Numbered from the stretch's first letter, positions 22,743 to 31,827 are shown. The stretch: 64,000 nt of DNA from Lachnospiraceae bacterium (GCA_022794035.1 JAAWDX010000003.1:310001-374000); one strand, 5' to 3'. Notes: a model not told the origin generated them from the sequence alone. Translations and numbers: made by a program.

Positions 22743-23390
22743 ATGAATAAGAAAGTCAGTATTTTGCAGCTTTTGTTGACGCTGCTTTTTGTTGTTAGCC
22801 TTTTGATCAGCAATATCATCACAGGAAAACAGATTCAGCTTCCGTTTGATATTACGATGACAGGCGCTATTTTCATATTTCCTGTCACCTATATTCTCTC
22901 GGATGTGTTTTCGGAGATATACGGCTACAGATGGAGCCGCATAACATGCTATCTGGCGTTTGCAGCTAACTTGTTTGCAGTTATTATGTTCAGCATTGTT
23001 ATTGCAACGCCTGCGCCCGGCTACTGGCCGAATCAAGAAGCGTTTGAAACAGTGCTAGGAAATTCGCCGAGGATTCTGTTTTCTTCCCTTGCGGCTTTTG
23101 TAATTGGCGACCTTGCGAATGACCTTGTTTTCAAGAAAATGAAAAGCAAGCATCCAAATGATCATAAAGGATTCGGCTTCCGTGCTATTTTATCTAGTTT
23201 CTGCGGGGAGCTGGTGGACAGTTTAGTATTTTTACCGCTGGCGTTTTTGGGTACTATGCCAGTATCAACGCTAGTTACAATGACGATTTTACAGGTATTT
23301 TTGAAAACAGGTTATGAGATTATAGTGCTACCGATTACACACTTGGTTGTTAAGAAAGTCGGTAAATATGAAATGAAGATAGCAAAATAG
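22743..23390 (+). CDS. yhhQ: YhhQ/QPTR-type queuosine precursor transporter
   Basis: 215 aa with about six membrane helices. Signature region PVTYILSDVFSEIYGYRWSR and a later GELVDSLVFLPLAF match the VUT/QPTR family, which imports preQ0, preQ1 or queuine. AAGGAG lies upstream. A phage copy beside DpdA suggests that the phage relies on salvaged 7-deazaguanine, consistent with the absence of folE, queE and queC here. Confidence 0.93.
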   Translation: MNKKVSILQLLLTLLFVVSLLISNIITGKQIQLPFDITMTGAIFIFPVTYILSDVFSEIYGYRWSRITCYLAFAANLFAVIMFSIVIATPAPGYWPNQEAFETVLGNSPRILFSSLAAFVIGDLANDLVFKKMKSKHPNDHKGFGFRAILSSFCGELVDSLVFLPLAFLGTMPVSTLVTMTILQVFLKTGYEIIVLPITHLVVKKVGKYEMKIAK

Positions 23391-23411
23391 AAAGCGAAAG
23401 AGGGATGCGAA

Positions 23412-23813
23412 ATGGACGGAAAGAAGTATCAGTTTGATAAAATGACGCCGGAGCGCCGTGCAGAGTGCGGAAGAAAAGGCGGTATCGCATCAGGAGAAGT
23501 GCGAAGAGAGAAAAAAGCAATGAAAGAAACCATTGCTTCCGTCCTTCGTATGCCGATTAAAAACGGGAAATCTGTTGATATTGAATCTTTACGCAGTTTC
23601 GCAGCGCTTCGAGGAAAAAACATCTCAGTGCAAGAAGCAATCATCATTGCTCAAATACAGAGAGCCATGAAAGGCGATACAAGAGCCGCTGAGTTTATTC
23701 GCGATTCAAGCGGGAACAAGCTAAAAGAAGCTGTTAAAATTGATGCAAACATCAATAATCCATTTGAAGGTCTAAGCACTGAGGAACTGAGAAAACTGAT
23801 TGAAGATGCTTAA
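23412..23813 (+). CDS. terS: Terminase small subunit-like protein
   Basis: 133 aa. Starts with basic RRAECGRKGGIASGEVRREK, then NISVQEAIIIAQIQRAMKGD and RAAEFIRDSSG. This pattern and the position directly before terL support a small terminase (DNA recognition). The stop overlaps terL. The packaging signal itself is not identified. Confidence 0.8.
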   Translation: MDGKKYQFDKMTPERRAECGRKGGIASGEVRREKKAMKETIASVLRMPIKNGKSVDIESLRSFAALRGKNISVQEAIIIAQIQRAMKGDTRAAEFIRDSSGNKLKEAVKIDANINNPFEGLSTEELRKLIEDA

Positions 23814-25221
23814 AGATGTGCTCAAGCGTTTTGCGAAGATTGAACTTGCAAAACGTGAATTCTGGGAATACTGTAAATTGACATCTCCGGATTTTTACAA
23901 AGAAGAGCGCTCTTTCCTTCGTGAGCTGGCTGAGAAGTTGCAGTGGTTTATTGAGGAATCTGATTCTCAATTTATGGTAGTGACGCTACCACCACGGCAT
24001 GGGAAAAGTAGAACAGCAAGCAAGCTTGTACAATGGCTTTTTGGGAAATACGGATCAGGAAAAAGGGTTATGACAGGATCATACAATGAAACCTTGTCAG
24101 GAACATTCGCTAAGGCAGTTCGTAATACAATAGCAGCTGTTTCAACTGGTGATTCTATTGTGTACAATGATATATTTCCGAATATCCATATCAAATATGG
24201 AGAAGCAGCGGCGCAAATGTGGGCATTAGAGGGCAGCGATCAGATCAATTATCTTGCCACGAGCCCGACTGGTACGGCAACAGGTTTCGGTTGCGATATA
24301 ATGATAATTGATGATCTTATTAAATCTGCAGCAGAAGCCTACAATGAAAATGCCTTGATGGCACAAATTGAATGGTTTACCAATACTATGTTGTCCAGAA
24401 CGGAAAAAGAATTTAAAGTTATCATCATTATGACCCGATGGGCCAATGGCGATTTGGCAGGGTACGTATTAGAAAACTATGAGAATGTTATTCATATAAA
24501 TTACAAGGCATTACAAAATGATGGAACTATGCTCTGCGACGAAATACTTTCACGCAAAGATTTTGAGTTGAAAACCAAAAACATGAATAAAGATATAATA
24601 GCAGCCAATTATCAACAAGAGCCCATCGATATAAAGGGCCGCCTATATACCAATATTCAAACATACAGCAGTATTCCTGAAGACGATTCCGGAAAAGCGT
24701 TGTTTGATTATATATTGAACTACACCGACACTGCCGATGAGGGCAGTGATTTTTTATGTTCAATTTGTTACGGCATGTATGGATCCGCCTACTATATCTT
24801 GGATGTTCTTTACACCAAGGATCCGATGGAAATAACAGAACCAGCAACGGCGAAAATGCTAACACGAAACAATGTAGGTAATGCGCTGATTGAATCAAAT
24901 AATGGCGGCAGAGGATTTGCTAGGAATGTTGAGCGAGAACTTAGGGAATTAGGCAATACTCATACGGCGGTCAAATGGTTTCATCAGAGTCAGAACAAAA
25001 AGGCCAGAATTCTTTCTAATAGTACGGGCGTTATGAATAATGTGCTTTTTCCTGTTGATTGGGAAGAGCGCTGGCCAGAGTTCGCAAATTCCATAAGAGT
25101 CTACCAAAAAGAGGGAAAGAATGAGCATGATGATGCTGAAGATGCGATTACTGGCGTTTATGAGAACCCGAAGCCAAAGGAGCCGCCTAAGCTTAATAAG
25201 TCATTCAGAGGAGGGATATAG
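23806..25221 (+). CDS. terL: Terminase large subunit
   Basis: 471 aa packaging motor. Walker A PPRHGKS at 62-68; Walker B IMIIDD at 165-170; the motor motif IIIMTRWANGD; a C-terminal RNase-H-like nuclease with YTDTADEG and HDDAEDA. ATG 23806 is used; a TTG lies six bases earlier. The ending overlaps the portal GTG (TAGTG). It forms the ATP-driven packaging complex with TerS and the portal. Confidence 0.96.
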   Translation: MLKDVLKRFAKIELAKREFWEYCKLTSPDFYKEERSFLRELAEKLQWFIEESDSQFMVVTLPPRHGKSRTASKLVQWLFGKYGSGKRVMTGSYNETLSGTFAKAVRNTIAAVSTGDSIVYNDIFPNIHIKYGEAAAQMWALEGSDQINYLATSPTGTATGFGCDIMIIDDLIKSAAEAYNENALMAQIEWFTNTMLSRTEKEFKVIIIMTRWANGDLAGYVLENYENVIHINYKALQNDGTMLCDEILSRKDFELKTKNMNKDIIAANYQQEPIDIKGRLYTNIQTYSSIPEDDSGKALFDYILNYTDTADEGSDFLCSICYGMYGSAYYILDVLYTKDPMEITEPATAKMLTRNNVGNALIESNNGGRGFARNVERELRELGNTHTAVKWFHQSQNKKARILSNSTGVMNNVLFPVDWEERWPEFANSIRVYQKEGKNEHDDAEDAITGVYENPKPKEPPKLNKSFRGGI

Positions 25222-26576
25222 TGTTTAAGATTCCGAAAGACTTAGTATTAACAGATGATTTGCTGGATGAATTTCTGACAAAGCACAGGCAGGAAGTGAC
25301 CAATATTTACGAGCCGCTGCATAAAGCGTATACCAGCGATCATGATATTTTGCATCAAGACAAAAAACCAAACTACAAGCCAGATAATAGGATAGTTGCC
25401 AACTTTCCGAAGTACATCGTTGACACCATGAACGGATTTTTTATTGGCAATCCTATCAAAATCGCTTGCGATGATGATGCGGTTGCTGACTGGGTGGATT
25501 ATCTTGATCAGTACAATGATCAGGATGATAACAATGCAGAACTTTCGAAAATTTGTAGCATTTACGGGCATGGCTACGAAATGTACTATGTAAATGAGGA
25601 TTCTGAACTTTGCATCACCTATCTAAATCCAATGGAGGCATTCATGATCTATGATGAATCGATCATTGAACGACCTCTTTATTTTGTCCGGAGATATGTA
25701 GATTATGAGGGTAACGAATGGGGAAGCATTTCGGATTCTGAGAATGTCCGACATTTTCAATATTCTAGTGGGATAAAATGGTTAGATGAAAAGCCGCATT
25801 ATTTTGGCGATGTTCCTGCGACTGAGTATTTGGAAAACGCTGAGCGTCAAAGCATCTTTGCGGCAGTTCTTTCTATGGTCAATGCCTATAACAAAGCTAT
25901 TTCTGAAAAAGCAAACGACGTTGATTATTTTGCAGATGCCTATTTGAAGGTTTTGGGAACGAAGATCGACTCTGAAGATGTCAGGTTTATGCGAGATAAC
26001 CGAGTAATCAATTACTATGGTGAAGATTCAGACAAAATAATTGCTGATTTCATGTCAAAACCGTCTGCTGACGAAACGCAGGAGAATTTGCTGGACCGAA
26101 TGGAAAGATTGATTTTTCAGATCAGCATGGTTGCCAATATTTCAGATGAAAACTTTGGTACATCCTCTGGCATTGCAATGAAGTACAAGCTGCAAGCCAT
26201 GAATAACCTGCGCAAGACCAAAGAGCGAAAGTTTACTAGCGGCATGAATCGCCGTTACAAGCTTTTGTTCGGCCATCCGTTGCGCAAAGTACCTGCAGAC
26301 GCATGGGTGCAGCTGAAGTACATCTTTACACCTAACCTTCCTTCTAACATTCTTGAAGAGGCACAGATTGCAGCACAGCTTTCCGGTATTGTATCACGAG
26401 AGACACAGCTTGGCGTGCTTTCCATCGTGGACAATGTGCAGGATGAGCTCGCGCGGATTGCAGACGAAGACGCACCCGCCGAGGAAACAATTGTTGATCG
26501 CATGACCTTCGGGACAATGCAAGAGGATAGTGCAAATGATGAAGAGGCTACAGAAGCAAAAACAGATGAAGCTTAA
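25221..26576 (+). CDS. Portal protein (SPP1 gp6 family)
   Basis: 451 aa. Seen: NYKPDNRIVANFPKYIVDTM, NGFFIGNPI, IYGHGYEMYYVNEDS and FGTSSGIAMKYKLQ, all typical of SPP1-type portals. It forms the dodecameric ring through which DNA enters and leaves. GTG start coupled to terL. The C-terminus is acidic and overlaps the minor head gene by 41 bp. Confidence 0.95.
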   Translation: MFKIPKDLVLTDDLLDEFLTKHRQEVTNIYEPLHKAYTSDHDILHQDKKPNYKPDNRIVANFPKYIVDTMNGFFIGNPIKIACDDDAVADWVDYLDQYNDQDDNNAELSKICSIYGHGYEMYYVNEDSELCITYLNPMEAFMIYDESIIERPLYFVRRYVDYEGNEWGSISDSENVRHFQYSSGIKWLDEKPHYFGDVPATEYLENAERQSIFAAVLSMVNAYNKAISEKANDVDYFADAYLKVLGTKIDSEDVRFMRDNRVINYYGEDSDKIIADFMSKPSADETQENLLDRMERLIFQISMVANISDENFGTSSGIAMKYKLQAMNNLRKTKERKFTSGMNRRYKLLFGHPLRKVPADAWVQLKYIFTPNLPSNILEEAQIAAQLSGIVSRETQLGVLSIVDNVQDELARIADEDAPAEETIVDRMTFGTMQEDSANDEEATEAKTDEA

Positions 26577-28056
26577 TTTGCAGTTCTTTGCGTCGAAATC
26601 TAGTAAAGATTATTGGAGAGAACGTGAGGAGGAAGCATTAAAGCATTATGTGACAGAGGAAGCAGAATATGACCGGCGAATCAGGCAAATATATAGGGAT
26701 ATGCTAGATGGCTGTCAGGATCAAATAAACGCATTTTACGGCCGTTATGCAGCCAAGGAAGGTATTTCTATGGCTGAAGCCAAAAAACGAGCTTATTCTC
26801 TCGATATCGAAGCCTACGAGCGAAAGGCAAAGCGATATGTGCGAGAGAAAGACTTCTCAAAGACTGCAAATGAAGAAATGCGGTTATACAATTTGACGAT
26901 GAAGGTTAATCGGTTGGAGCTCTTGAAAGCCGAGATGGGAATTGAGTTGATCACCGGACATGATAAACTGGAAAAATTCATGAGTAGTATTTTGCTGGGA
27001 CGAACAATGGCTGAACTAAAGCGTCAGTCTGGAATTCTTGGAAAGACCCTCATAAATAATAAAAAAGGCGCTGAATCCATTGTAAATGCCTCGTTTCACA
27101 ATGCGACATTCTCAGATCGCATCTGGATGCATCAAGATCTGTTAAAAGCTGAACTGTCAAAGCTGCTTCAAAGTGGCATGATTCAGGGAAAAGGATCACG
27201 CGAACTGGCAAAGACGCTGGAAAGCAAATTTTCAGTTAGTAGATCTAACGCAGAACGGCTCATGCGGACTGAATTGGCAAGGGTGCAGACATCAGCACAA
27301 AAACAGGCATTTGTTGAAGACGGAATACAGAAATATAGATTTGTGACGGTAGGTGCTGGTGCTTGTGATATATGCGCAGCGATGGACGGCAAAGTGTTCA
27401 ACGTTGCAGACATGATGCCCGGTCTTAATGCAGCTCCTATGCATCCTAGATGTCGTTGTAGTGCAGCTATTTCCAAAGAAGATATGGCACGGATGAGGCA
27501 GTTGTTGGATTCCAAGCTGGATGATGTTTACAATGCAGGTATTGCGGAACAAAATAAGACGAAACCAGTTGATAATTCTGGGAAAAATAGTATAATAAAA
27601 GAGGCGATAAACGCAACAATAAACAGTGGGGCGCTTACGAGAAAGAACGATCCCGATTTCAAAAAAAGGGAAGCGTTTGCTAAATCCTATTATCAGGAGA
27701 TTATAGGAAGAGACAGCGAGAATGAAATTTCTGCAGTCGCTAAAAATAGCGCATCTTCTGTAGAAGATATTCGCAAAGTGTATTTGCATGTGTTTGTGCA
27801 AGAACATTTATTTGCGGATGGTTCTGTTCATAAATTCGATCCTGATTATGACATGGCGCAATCATGGTTTAGGTTAAGGGAAGGTATAAATATAAAAGAA
27901 CATGATCTGGTCATGTTGAAACACGAATTGATGGAATCGGAAATAATAAAGAATGGATCAGATGTGACATATGAACAAGCGCATGAAGCGGCTGAAAAAA
28001 TATATAACTACAAAGCGGAGCTCGAAAAATATCTGAAGGAGAATGGATTGGAGTGA
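26536..28056 (+). CDS. MuF/SPP1 gp7-like minor head protein with toxin-like C-terminus
   Basis: 506 aa. An N-terminal LNLQFFAS tag identical in style to ribosomal L27 propeptides; helical body; MuF core FVTVGAGACDICAAMDGKVF and PMHPRCRC (to ~310). After a linker, residues ~340-506 form an extra domain (VYLHVFVQEHLF, FDPDYDMAQSWFRLREG, LVMLKHELMESE, ending YNYKAELEKYL), of a type seen at the C-termini of polymorphic toxins. ATG 26536 is 9 nt after GAGG. The small gene after it may encode immunity. Injected with DNA or head-associated. Confidence 0.88.
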   Translation: MMKRLQKQKQMKLNLQFFASKSSKDYWREREEEALKHYVTEEAEYDRRIRQIYRDMLDGCQDQINAFYGRYAAKEGISMAEAKKRAYSLDIEAYERKAKRYVREKDFSKTANEEMRLYNLTMKVNRLELLKAEMGIELITGHDKLEKFMSSILLGRTMAELKRQSGILGKTLINNKKGAESIVNASFHNATFSDRIWMHQDLLKAELSKLLQSGMIQGKGSRELAKTLESKFSVSRSNAERLMRTELARVQTSAQKQAFVEDGIQKYRFVTVGAGACDICAAMDGKVFNVADMMPGLNAAPMHPRCRCSAAISKEDMARMRQLLDSKLDDVYNAGIAEQNKTKPVDNSGKNSIIKEAINATINSGALTRKNDPDFKKREAFAKSYYQEIIGRDSENEISAVAKNSASSVEDIRKVYLHVFVQEHLFADGSVHKFDPDYDMAQSWFRLREGINIKEHDLVMLKHELMESEIIKNGSDVTYEQAHEAAEKIYNYKAELEKYLKENGLE

Positions 28057-28069
28057 GTAGGTGGTTGAT

Positions 28070-28288
28070 ATGTTAAAATATAAACTTCTTGAAAAAGTTG
28101 GGAAAGAATTTATTTATGCCTATTATCCGGAGGGCAAAGAAACTTCTGCGGGAATTGTTGGTATATCAGAATCTGGGAATAAAAGGTTGATTTCTGAATC
28201 AGAAGCTGATTTTGGAGGAAGGTATGCATATCATGCAATGAGCGGAATAAACACAGACAAAGAGAGCGGGACTGTTGCATGGTATTGA
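28070..28288 (+). CDS. Small protein after the MuF toxin-like gene, candidate immunity protein
   Basis: 72 aa, beta-rich and acidic (MLKYKLLEKVGKEFIYAYYP, then SAGIVGISESG). It starts 14 bp after the MuF stop and is followed at once by a terminator, so it forms a two-gene unit with MuF. ATG 28070 follows AGGTGG; GTG 28061 with GGAG at 7 nt is possible. Immunity is inferred from position only. Confidence 0.6.
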   Translation: MLKYKLLEKVGKEFIYAYYPEGKETSAGIVGISESGNKRLISESEADFGGRYAYHAMSGINTDKESGTVAWY

Positions 28289-28305
28289 TTCAAACAGTAA
28301 AAATA

Positions 28306-28335
28306 AGGCACTTTGCGAAAGCAAGGTGCTTTTTT
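28306..28335 (+). terminator. Terminator after the candidate immunity gene
   Basis: GCACTTTGC-GAAA-GCAAGGTGC (one G-U pair) followed by TTTTTT. Nearly the same hairpin recurs after prp at 28646-28678. Confidence 0.8.
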
Positions 28336-28355
28336 CGTGTGGAAGGTGATGAAAA

Positions 28356-28643
28356 TTGACTGTAATAAAACGCACAGAGGCAGGCATATCAATCAGCGGT
28401 CATGCGGGATATGCTGAGCATGGGAAAGACATTGTCTGCGCTGCTGTTTCGGTGATGGCGCAGAACCTGATCAGGTCGATCGAGGAGCTCACTGAGGATA
28501 AAATCGAATACTATATCGGACCGGGCAGTATTAACATTGAGTTCGGGGAGCTTTCCGAAGAGGCAAGGCTCTTGATGGACTCTTTTTATATAGGAGCTGC
28601 GATGATATCGGAAGAATACCCGGAAAATGTAACGATCGAATAA
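28356..28643 (+). CDS. prp: Prp-like cysteine protease
   Basis: 95 aa. The ribosomal-processing cysteine protease family cleaves the N-terminal extension of ribosomal protein L27 in Firmicutes. Catalytic His16 (SGHAGYAEHG) and Cys28 (DIVCAAVSVM) are 12 residues apart, as in S. aureus Prp. TTG start with AAGGTGAT upstream. Four structural proteins of this phage carry the L27-like LxLQxFA tag, so this enzyme probably processes them during head and tail assembly. Encoding it in the phage frees maturation from host Prp. Confidence 0.9.
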   Translation: MTVIKRTEAGISISGHAGYAEHGKDIVCAAVSVMAQNLIRSIEELTEDKIEYYIGPGSINIEFGELSEEARLLMDSFYIGAAMISEEYPENVTIE

Positions 28644-28645
28644 TT

Positions 28646-28678
28646 AAGCACTTTGCATATTTGCAAGGTGTTTTTTTA
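28646..28678 (+). terminator. Terminator after prp
   Basis: GCACTTTGCA/TTGCAAGGTG stem with TTTTTTT. It is a near-copy of the hairpin at 28306, so similar hairpins flank prp. The ~110 bp that follow before the scaffold gene hold no gene. Confidence 0.8.
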
Positions 28679-28790
28679 TTGGGTGCAAGCATTGAATCAC
28701 CCATCAAAAAAGCTATGGATAAGAGCAGGCTTGCATCTCTCTAAACTGTAAGGAATTCAAGCGTGAGAATCAAAACACGGAGGTATAAAC

Positions 28791-29408
28791 ATGAAGAACG
28801 AAAAAATCAAGATGTTGTTGCAGTTATTCGCAGAAGAGGGCGGCACAGAAAATGGTGCAGACGGTGAAGGTGGAGCCGGCGGCGCAGGAATCCAGAACGG
28901 ATCCGGTGATCAATCAGATACTAAGACCGGATTGAAATATACGGATGCAGACCTCGATCGCATTCTTGGCAAGAAATTTGCAGAATGGCAGCAGAAACGC
29001 ACGAAAGAGGTAAGCGAAGCTGAACGCCTTGCAAAGATGAGCGCAGAGGAAAAGGCAAACGAGCATGTGAAGTCTTTGGAGAAACGTGTTCTTGAATTTG
29101 AACAGCGCGAGGCCAGAAACGAAATGATGAGACAGGCTCGTGCGCTGTTGGCTGAGCGCGACATCAATGCAAGCGATGCTATTCTGGTAAATCTGATTGC
29201 TGATGATGCAGACAACACAAAATTGGCAGTTGAGAACTTCGCGAAAGAGTTTGAAACTGCTGTTGAAAATGCTGTAAAGGCCAAACTAAAGAGCGAAACT
29301 CCTAGATCGGGCGCTCCCTCCGGTTTGACCCGAGAGCAGATTATGAACATTCAAAACCGCTCCGAGAGACAGCGGTTGATCAAAGAAAATATGCACTTGT
29401 TTAAATGA
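28791..29408 (+). CDS. Capsid scaffolding protein (DUF4355-like)
   Basis: 205 aa. An N-terminal LLQLFAEEG tag, a Gly-rich acidic stretch, a long coiled coil (KKFAEWQQKRTKEVSEAERL, MSAEEKANEHVKSLEKRV) and a basic end (SERQRLIKENMHLFK). Length, charge and position before the major capsid gene fit a scaffold. Predicted Prp cleavage lies after F in LLQLF-A. Confidence 0.88.
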   Translation: MKNEKIKMLLQLFAEEGGTENGADGEGGAGGAGIQNGSGDQSDTKTGLKYTDADLDRILGKKFAEWQQKRTKEVSEAERLAKMSAEEKANEHVKSLEKRVLEFEQREARNEMMRQARALLAERDINASDAILVNLIADDADNTKLAVENFAKEFETAVENAVKAKLKSETPRSGAPSGLTREQIMNIQNRSERQRLIKENMHLFK

Positions 29409-29424
29409 AAGGAGATTTAACATT

Positions 29425-30597
29425 ATGAAAAAGATGGGACTTAATCTGCAGTTATTTGCTGCAGAAGAAAACTTGATCATGGCGACCGATATGGAACCAG
29501 CTATTTCCATTGACTTTGCTTCTAGGTTAAACAGCAACATTTCCGAGTTGATGAAGCTGTTGGGCATTGTAGATCTGGATTCTGTTCCTGCTGGTACTAC
29601 CATTGATATCTATGCGGCGAGTTCTACCGGGCTTGCTGATCAGGTTGGCGAAGGTGAGAAAATAAAACTGACCAAGGTGATGCGTAAGAAGGTTAAAAGC
29701 ATTACCTTGGAACTGGAAAAATATCGCTGGGCAACTTCTGCTGAAAATATCCAGAAAGTAGGTCGCGAAAAGGCCATTAACGATACGGACGATGTTGTAA
29801 TTGGCCTGATTCGCAAGGATGTAAAGCGGCGTTTCGTTGAAAACTTGCTGACCGGAACTGGAAGCGCAACCGGCACTACTTTGCAGGCAACGCTCGCGAA
29901 GTCTTGGGCCGCAGTTGGTAAATACTTTGAGGACAGAGATGTTACTCCTATCTATTTCGTTTCTCTTGACGATGTGGCAGATTATCTGTCTACGGCTCAG
30001 ATTGGCCTAGCTCAGGCATTTGGATTCTCCTACATCGAAAATTTCCTCGGACTTGGTACTACTATTGTGCTGCCTGCCTTGGAAAAGGGTAAGATTATTG
30101 CGACTGCCAAAGAAAATCTGCGAGGCGTAAAAATCAACATGTCTTCTGGTGATGTTGCTAGGACATTTGGCCTTACTTCTGATCAGACCGGCATTGTTGG
30201 AATGAAGCACTACCTTGCCGAAGATGAGGCAACGGTAGGTTCTCTTGCTATGGCCGGTATTACCTTCTATCCAGAGGAGGCAGAGGGCGTAATCGTCGGT
30301 ACTATCGGAGAATCTGTCGGATTGGATAATCTGACTGTAACCAGCGTTGCCGGAACTAACAGCGGAGATACTAAGATCACCGTTAGCCCTGCATTAACTT
30401 CCGGAAATTCCTACAAGTACAAGGTGGCAGACAATGCAACTCTGCCGGCTGCTGGCCAGAATGTGCGTACATGGACGAACTGGGACGGTTCCGCTGATAT
30501 TACTGCTGCTACTGGCAAGGAGATTGTCATTGTGGAATGCGATGCAGATTACAAGGCAGTTAAGGGCGGCGTTGCTACAGTTACCGCTAAGGAGTAA
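29425..30597 (+). CDS. Major capsid protein
   Basis: 390 aa. N-terminal LNLQLFAAEEN tag, HK97-like body (VIGLIRKDVKRRFVENLLTG, ATSAENIQKVGREKA) and an Ig-like or beta-sandwich C-terminal extension from about residue 300 (LTVTSVAGTNSGDTKITVS), probably decorating the shell. AAAGGAG lies upstream. It follows the scaffold directly. Confidence 0.9.
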   Translation: MKKMGLNLQLFAAEENLIMATDMEPAISIDFASRLNSNISELMKLLGIVDLDSVPAGTTIDIYAASSTGLADQVGEGEKIKLTKVMRKKVKSITLELEKYRWATSAENIQKVGREKAINDTDDVVIGLIRKDVKRRFVENLLTGTGSATGTTLQATLAKSWAAVGKYFEDRDVTPIYFVSLDDVADYLSTAQIGLAQAFGFSYIENFLGLGTTIVLPALEKGKIIATAKENLRGVKINMSSGDVARTFGLTSDQTGIVGMKHYLAEDEATVGSLAMAGITFYPEEAEGVIVGTIGESVGLDNLTVTSVAGTNSGDTKITVSPALTSGNSYKYKVADNATLPAAGQNVRTWTNWDGSADITAATGKEIVIVECDADYKAVKGGVATVTAKE

Positions 30598-30608
30598 GGT
30601 AGTTCCTG

Positions 30609-30833
30609 ATGTACAAAGTAATCAAGTTTTTTACAGATTTGCATGATGCCGATTACCCGTATCAGGTGGGGGACCAATTCCCCCGCCCGGGAATCGAGGT
30701 GACGGAAAATCGCATTGCAGAACTATCTGGGAGCGACAATAAGCAGGGAGTGCCGCTGATTGCACTTGTCGAAGAGCAACCAGAGACTAAGAAGGCAGTT
30801 TCTAGGGCGAGAAAAGCAGCTGCCAAGAAATAA
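30609..30833 (+). CDS. Small head protein, unknown
   Basis: 74 aa (FFTDLHDADYPYQVGDQFPR, ending in the basic KAVSRARKAAAKK). This protein type regularly sits between capsid and connector genes in Firmicutes phages. Exact role not known. Confidence 0.8.
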   Translation: MYKVIKFFTDLHDADYPYQVGDQFPRPGIEVTENRIAELSGSDNKQGVPLIALVEEQPETKKAVSRARKAAAKK

Positions 30834-30845
30834 GGAGGCATCTAT

Positions 30846-31172
30846 ATGCTGAATAAACTGAAATTGCTGCTAGGTATACCGGTAGATGATACAGATTTAG
30901 ACGAAAAACTGAATCTTATCATTAGCATGACGACCGATCGGCTGAAAATATTGCTAGAAGGATTCGAGCCACCGGAAGAACTTGCTCATATTATCATTGA
31001 TGTTTCTGTGAAGCGTTATAATCGTATCGGTAGCGAGGGCATGGCAAGTCATACAGTGGAAGGGGAAAGTCAGAGTTTTGTTGACAGCGATTTTGACGAA
31101 TTCGCAGATGAAATACAGGCTTTTCTCGATTCAAAAAGTGATAGCAAGCGTGGAAAGGTGAGGTTTTTATAA
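30846..31172 (+). CDS. Head-tail connector (gp6/gp15-like)
   Basis: 108 aa, helical: KLLLGIPVDDTDLDEKLNLI, ELAHIIIDVSVKRYNRIGSE, EGESQSF, DFDEFADEIQAFL. Matches the phage DNA-packaging/connector family that docks onto the portal. GGAGG lies before the ATG. Its stop overlaps the next ATG (TAATG). Confidence 0.9.
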   Translation: MLNKLKLLLGIPVDDTDLDEKLNLIISMTTDRLKILLEGFEPPEELAHIIIDVSVKRYNRIGSEGMASHTVEGESQSFVDSDFDEFADEIQAFLDSKSDSKRGKVRFL

Positions 31173-31489
31173 TGCGTTTTGATACTCCCATATACTTTCA
31201 GACTGTCCAGCAGGGCGCATACGACCCGAAAACCGGCAATTATGCGCCGGAAACTGTTACAGAGGTGAAGGGGTATGCGTCTGTTACAGATTCCAGCGCA
31301 GAAACGCTGAATCTCATATACGGGCAGATCAAGCAAGGAAGCCGGACAATCCGCCTGCAAACGCCATACAAAGAGCCTTTCAGTCGCATACGGATAGGAA
31401 ATACGATCTACAGAGTGGACAGAATGAGAAGACTGCGGACAAAGCAAACTTTTATTGTTAGCGAGGTGCAGCAAAATGGCGAAACTTAA
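31172..31489 (+). CDS. Head closure / head-tail joining protein
   Basis: 105 aa beta-barrel protein of SPP1 gp16 type: RFDTPIYFQTV, YASVTDSSAET, FSRIRIGNTIYRVDRMR. It closes the capsid exit after packaging. Coupled to the connector gene upstream. Confidence 0.88.
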   Translation: MRFDTPIYFQTVQQGAYDPKTGNYAPETVTEVKGYASVTDSSAETLNLIYGQIKQGSRTIRLQTPYKEPFSRIRIGNTIYRVDRMRRLRTKQTFIVSEVQQNGET

Positions 31490-31823
31490 GATTGAGGGGT
31501 TGGGTGAATTGCAGAAAGGACTGCGTAAAAAGGCATCTCTTGACCTTGTGAAACAGACCGTCAAACTCAACACAATGGAGATGAAAGATAAAATCCACGA
31601 TAATGCTGTGTTTACCCGCGGATATAGTACAGGTGATACACAGAGAAGTGTTTCATATTCGATCGAGGATTCAGGTTTTACTGGTGTTGCCGGTGCTAAG
31701 ATGCACTATGATGAATATGTGGAAAAAGGAACTCGCTTTATGGATGCGCAACCCTTTATTCGCCCTGCTTATGAAGAACAGGCGAAGAAATTCAAAAGCG
31801 ATATGCGGAAACTTGTGAGGTGA
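31476..31823 (+). CDS. HK97 gp10-like tail completion protein
   Basis: 115 aa. MAKLKIEGLGELQKGLRK, then GYSTGDTQRSVSYSIED and YDEYVEKGTRFMDAQPFIRP, the signature of HK97 gp10/minor tail proteins. ATG 31476 follows GCGAGG. It overlaps the head closure gene by 14 bp. Confidence 0.92.
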   Translation: MAKLKIEGLGELQKGLRKKASLDLVKQTVKLNTMEMKDKIHDNAVFTRGYSTGDTQRSVSYSIEDSGFTGVAGAKMHYDEYVEKGTRFMDAQPFIRPAYEEQAKKFKSDMRKLVR

Positions 31824-31827
31824 TCAG

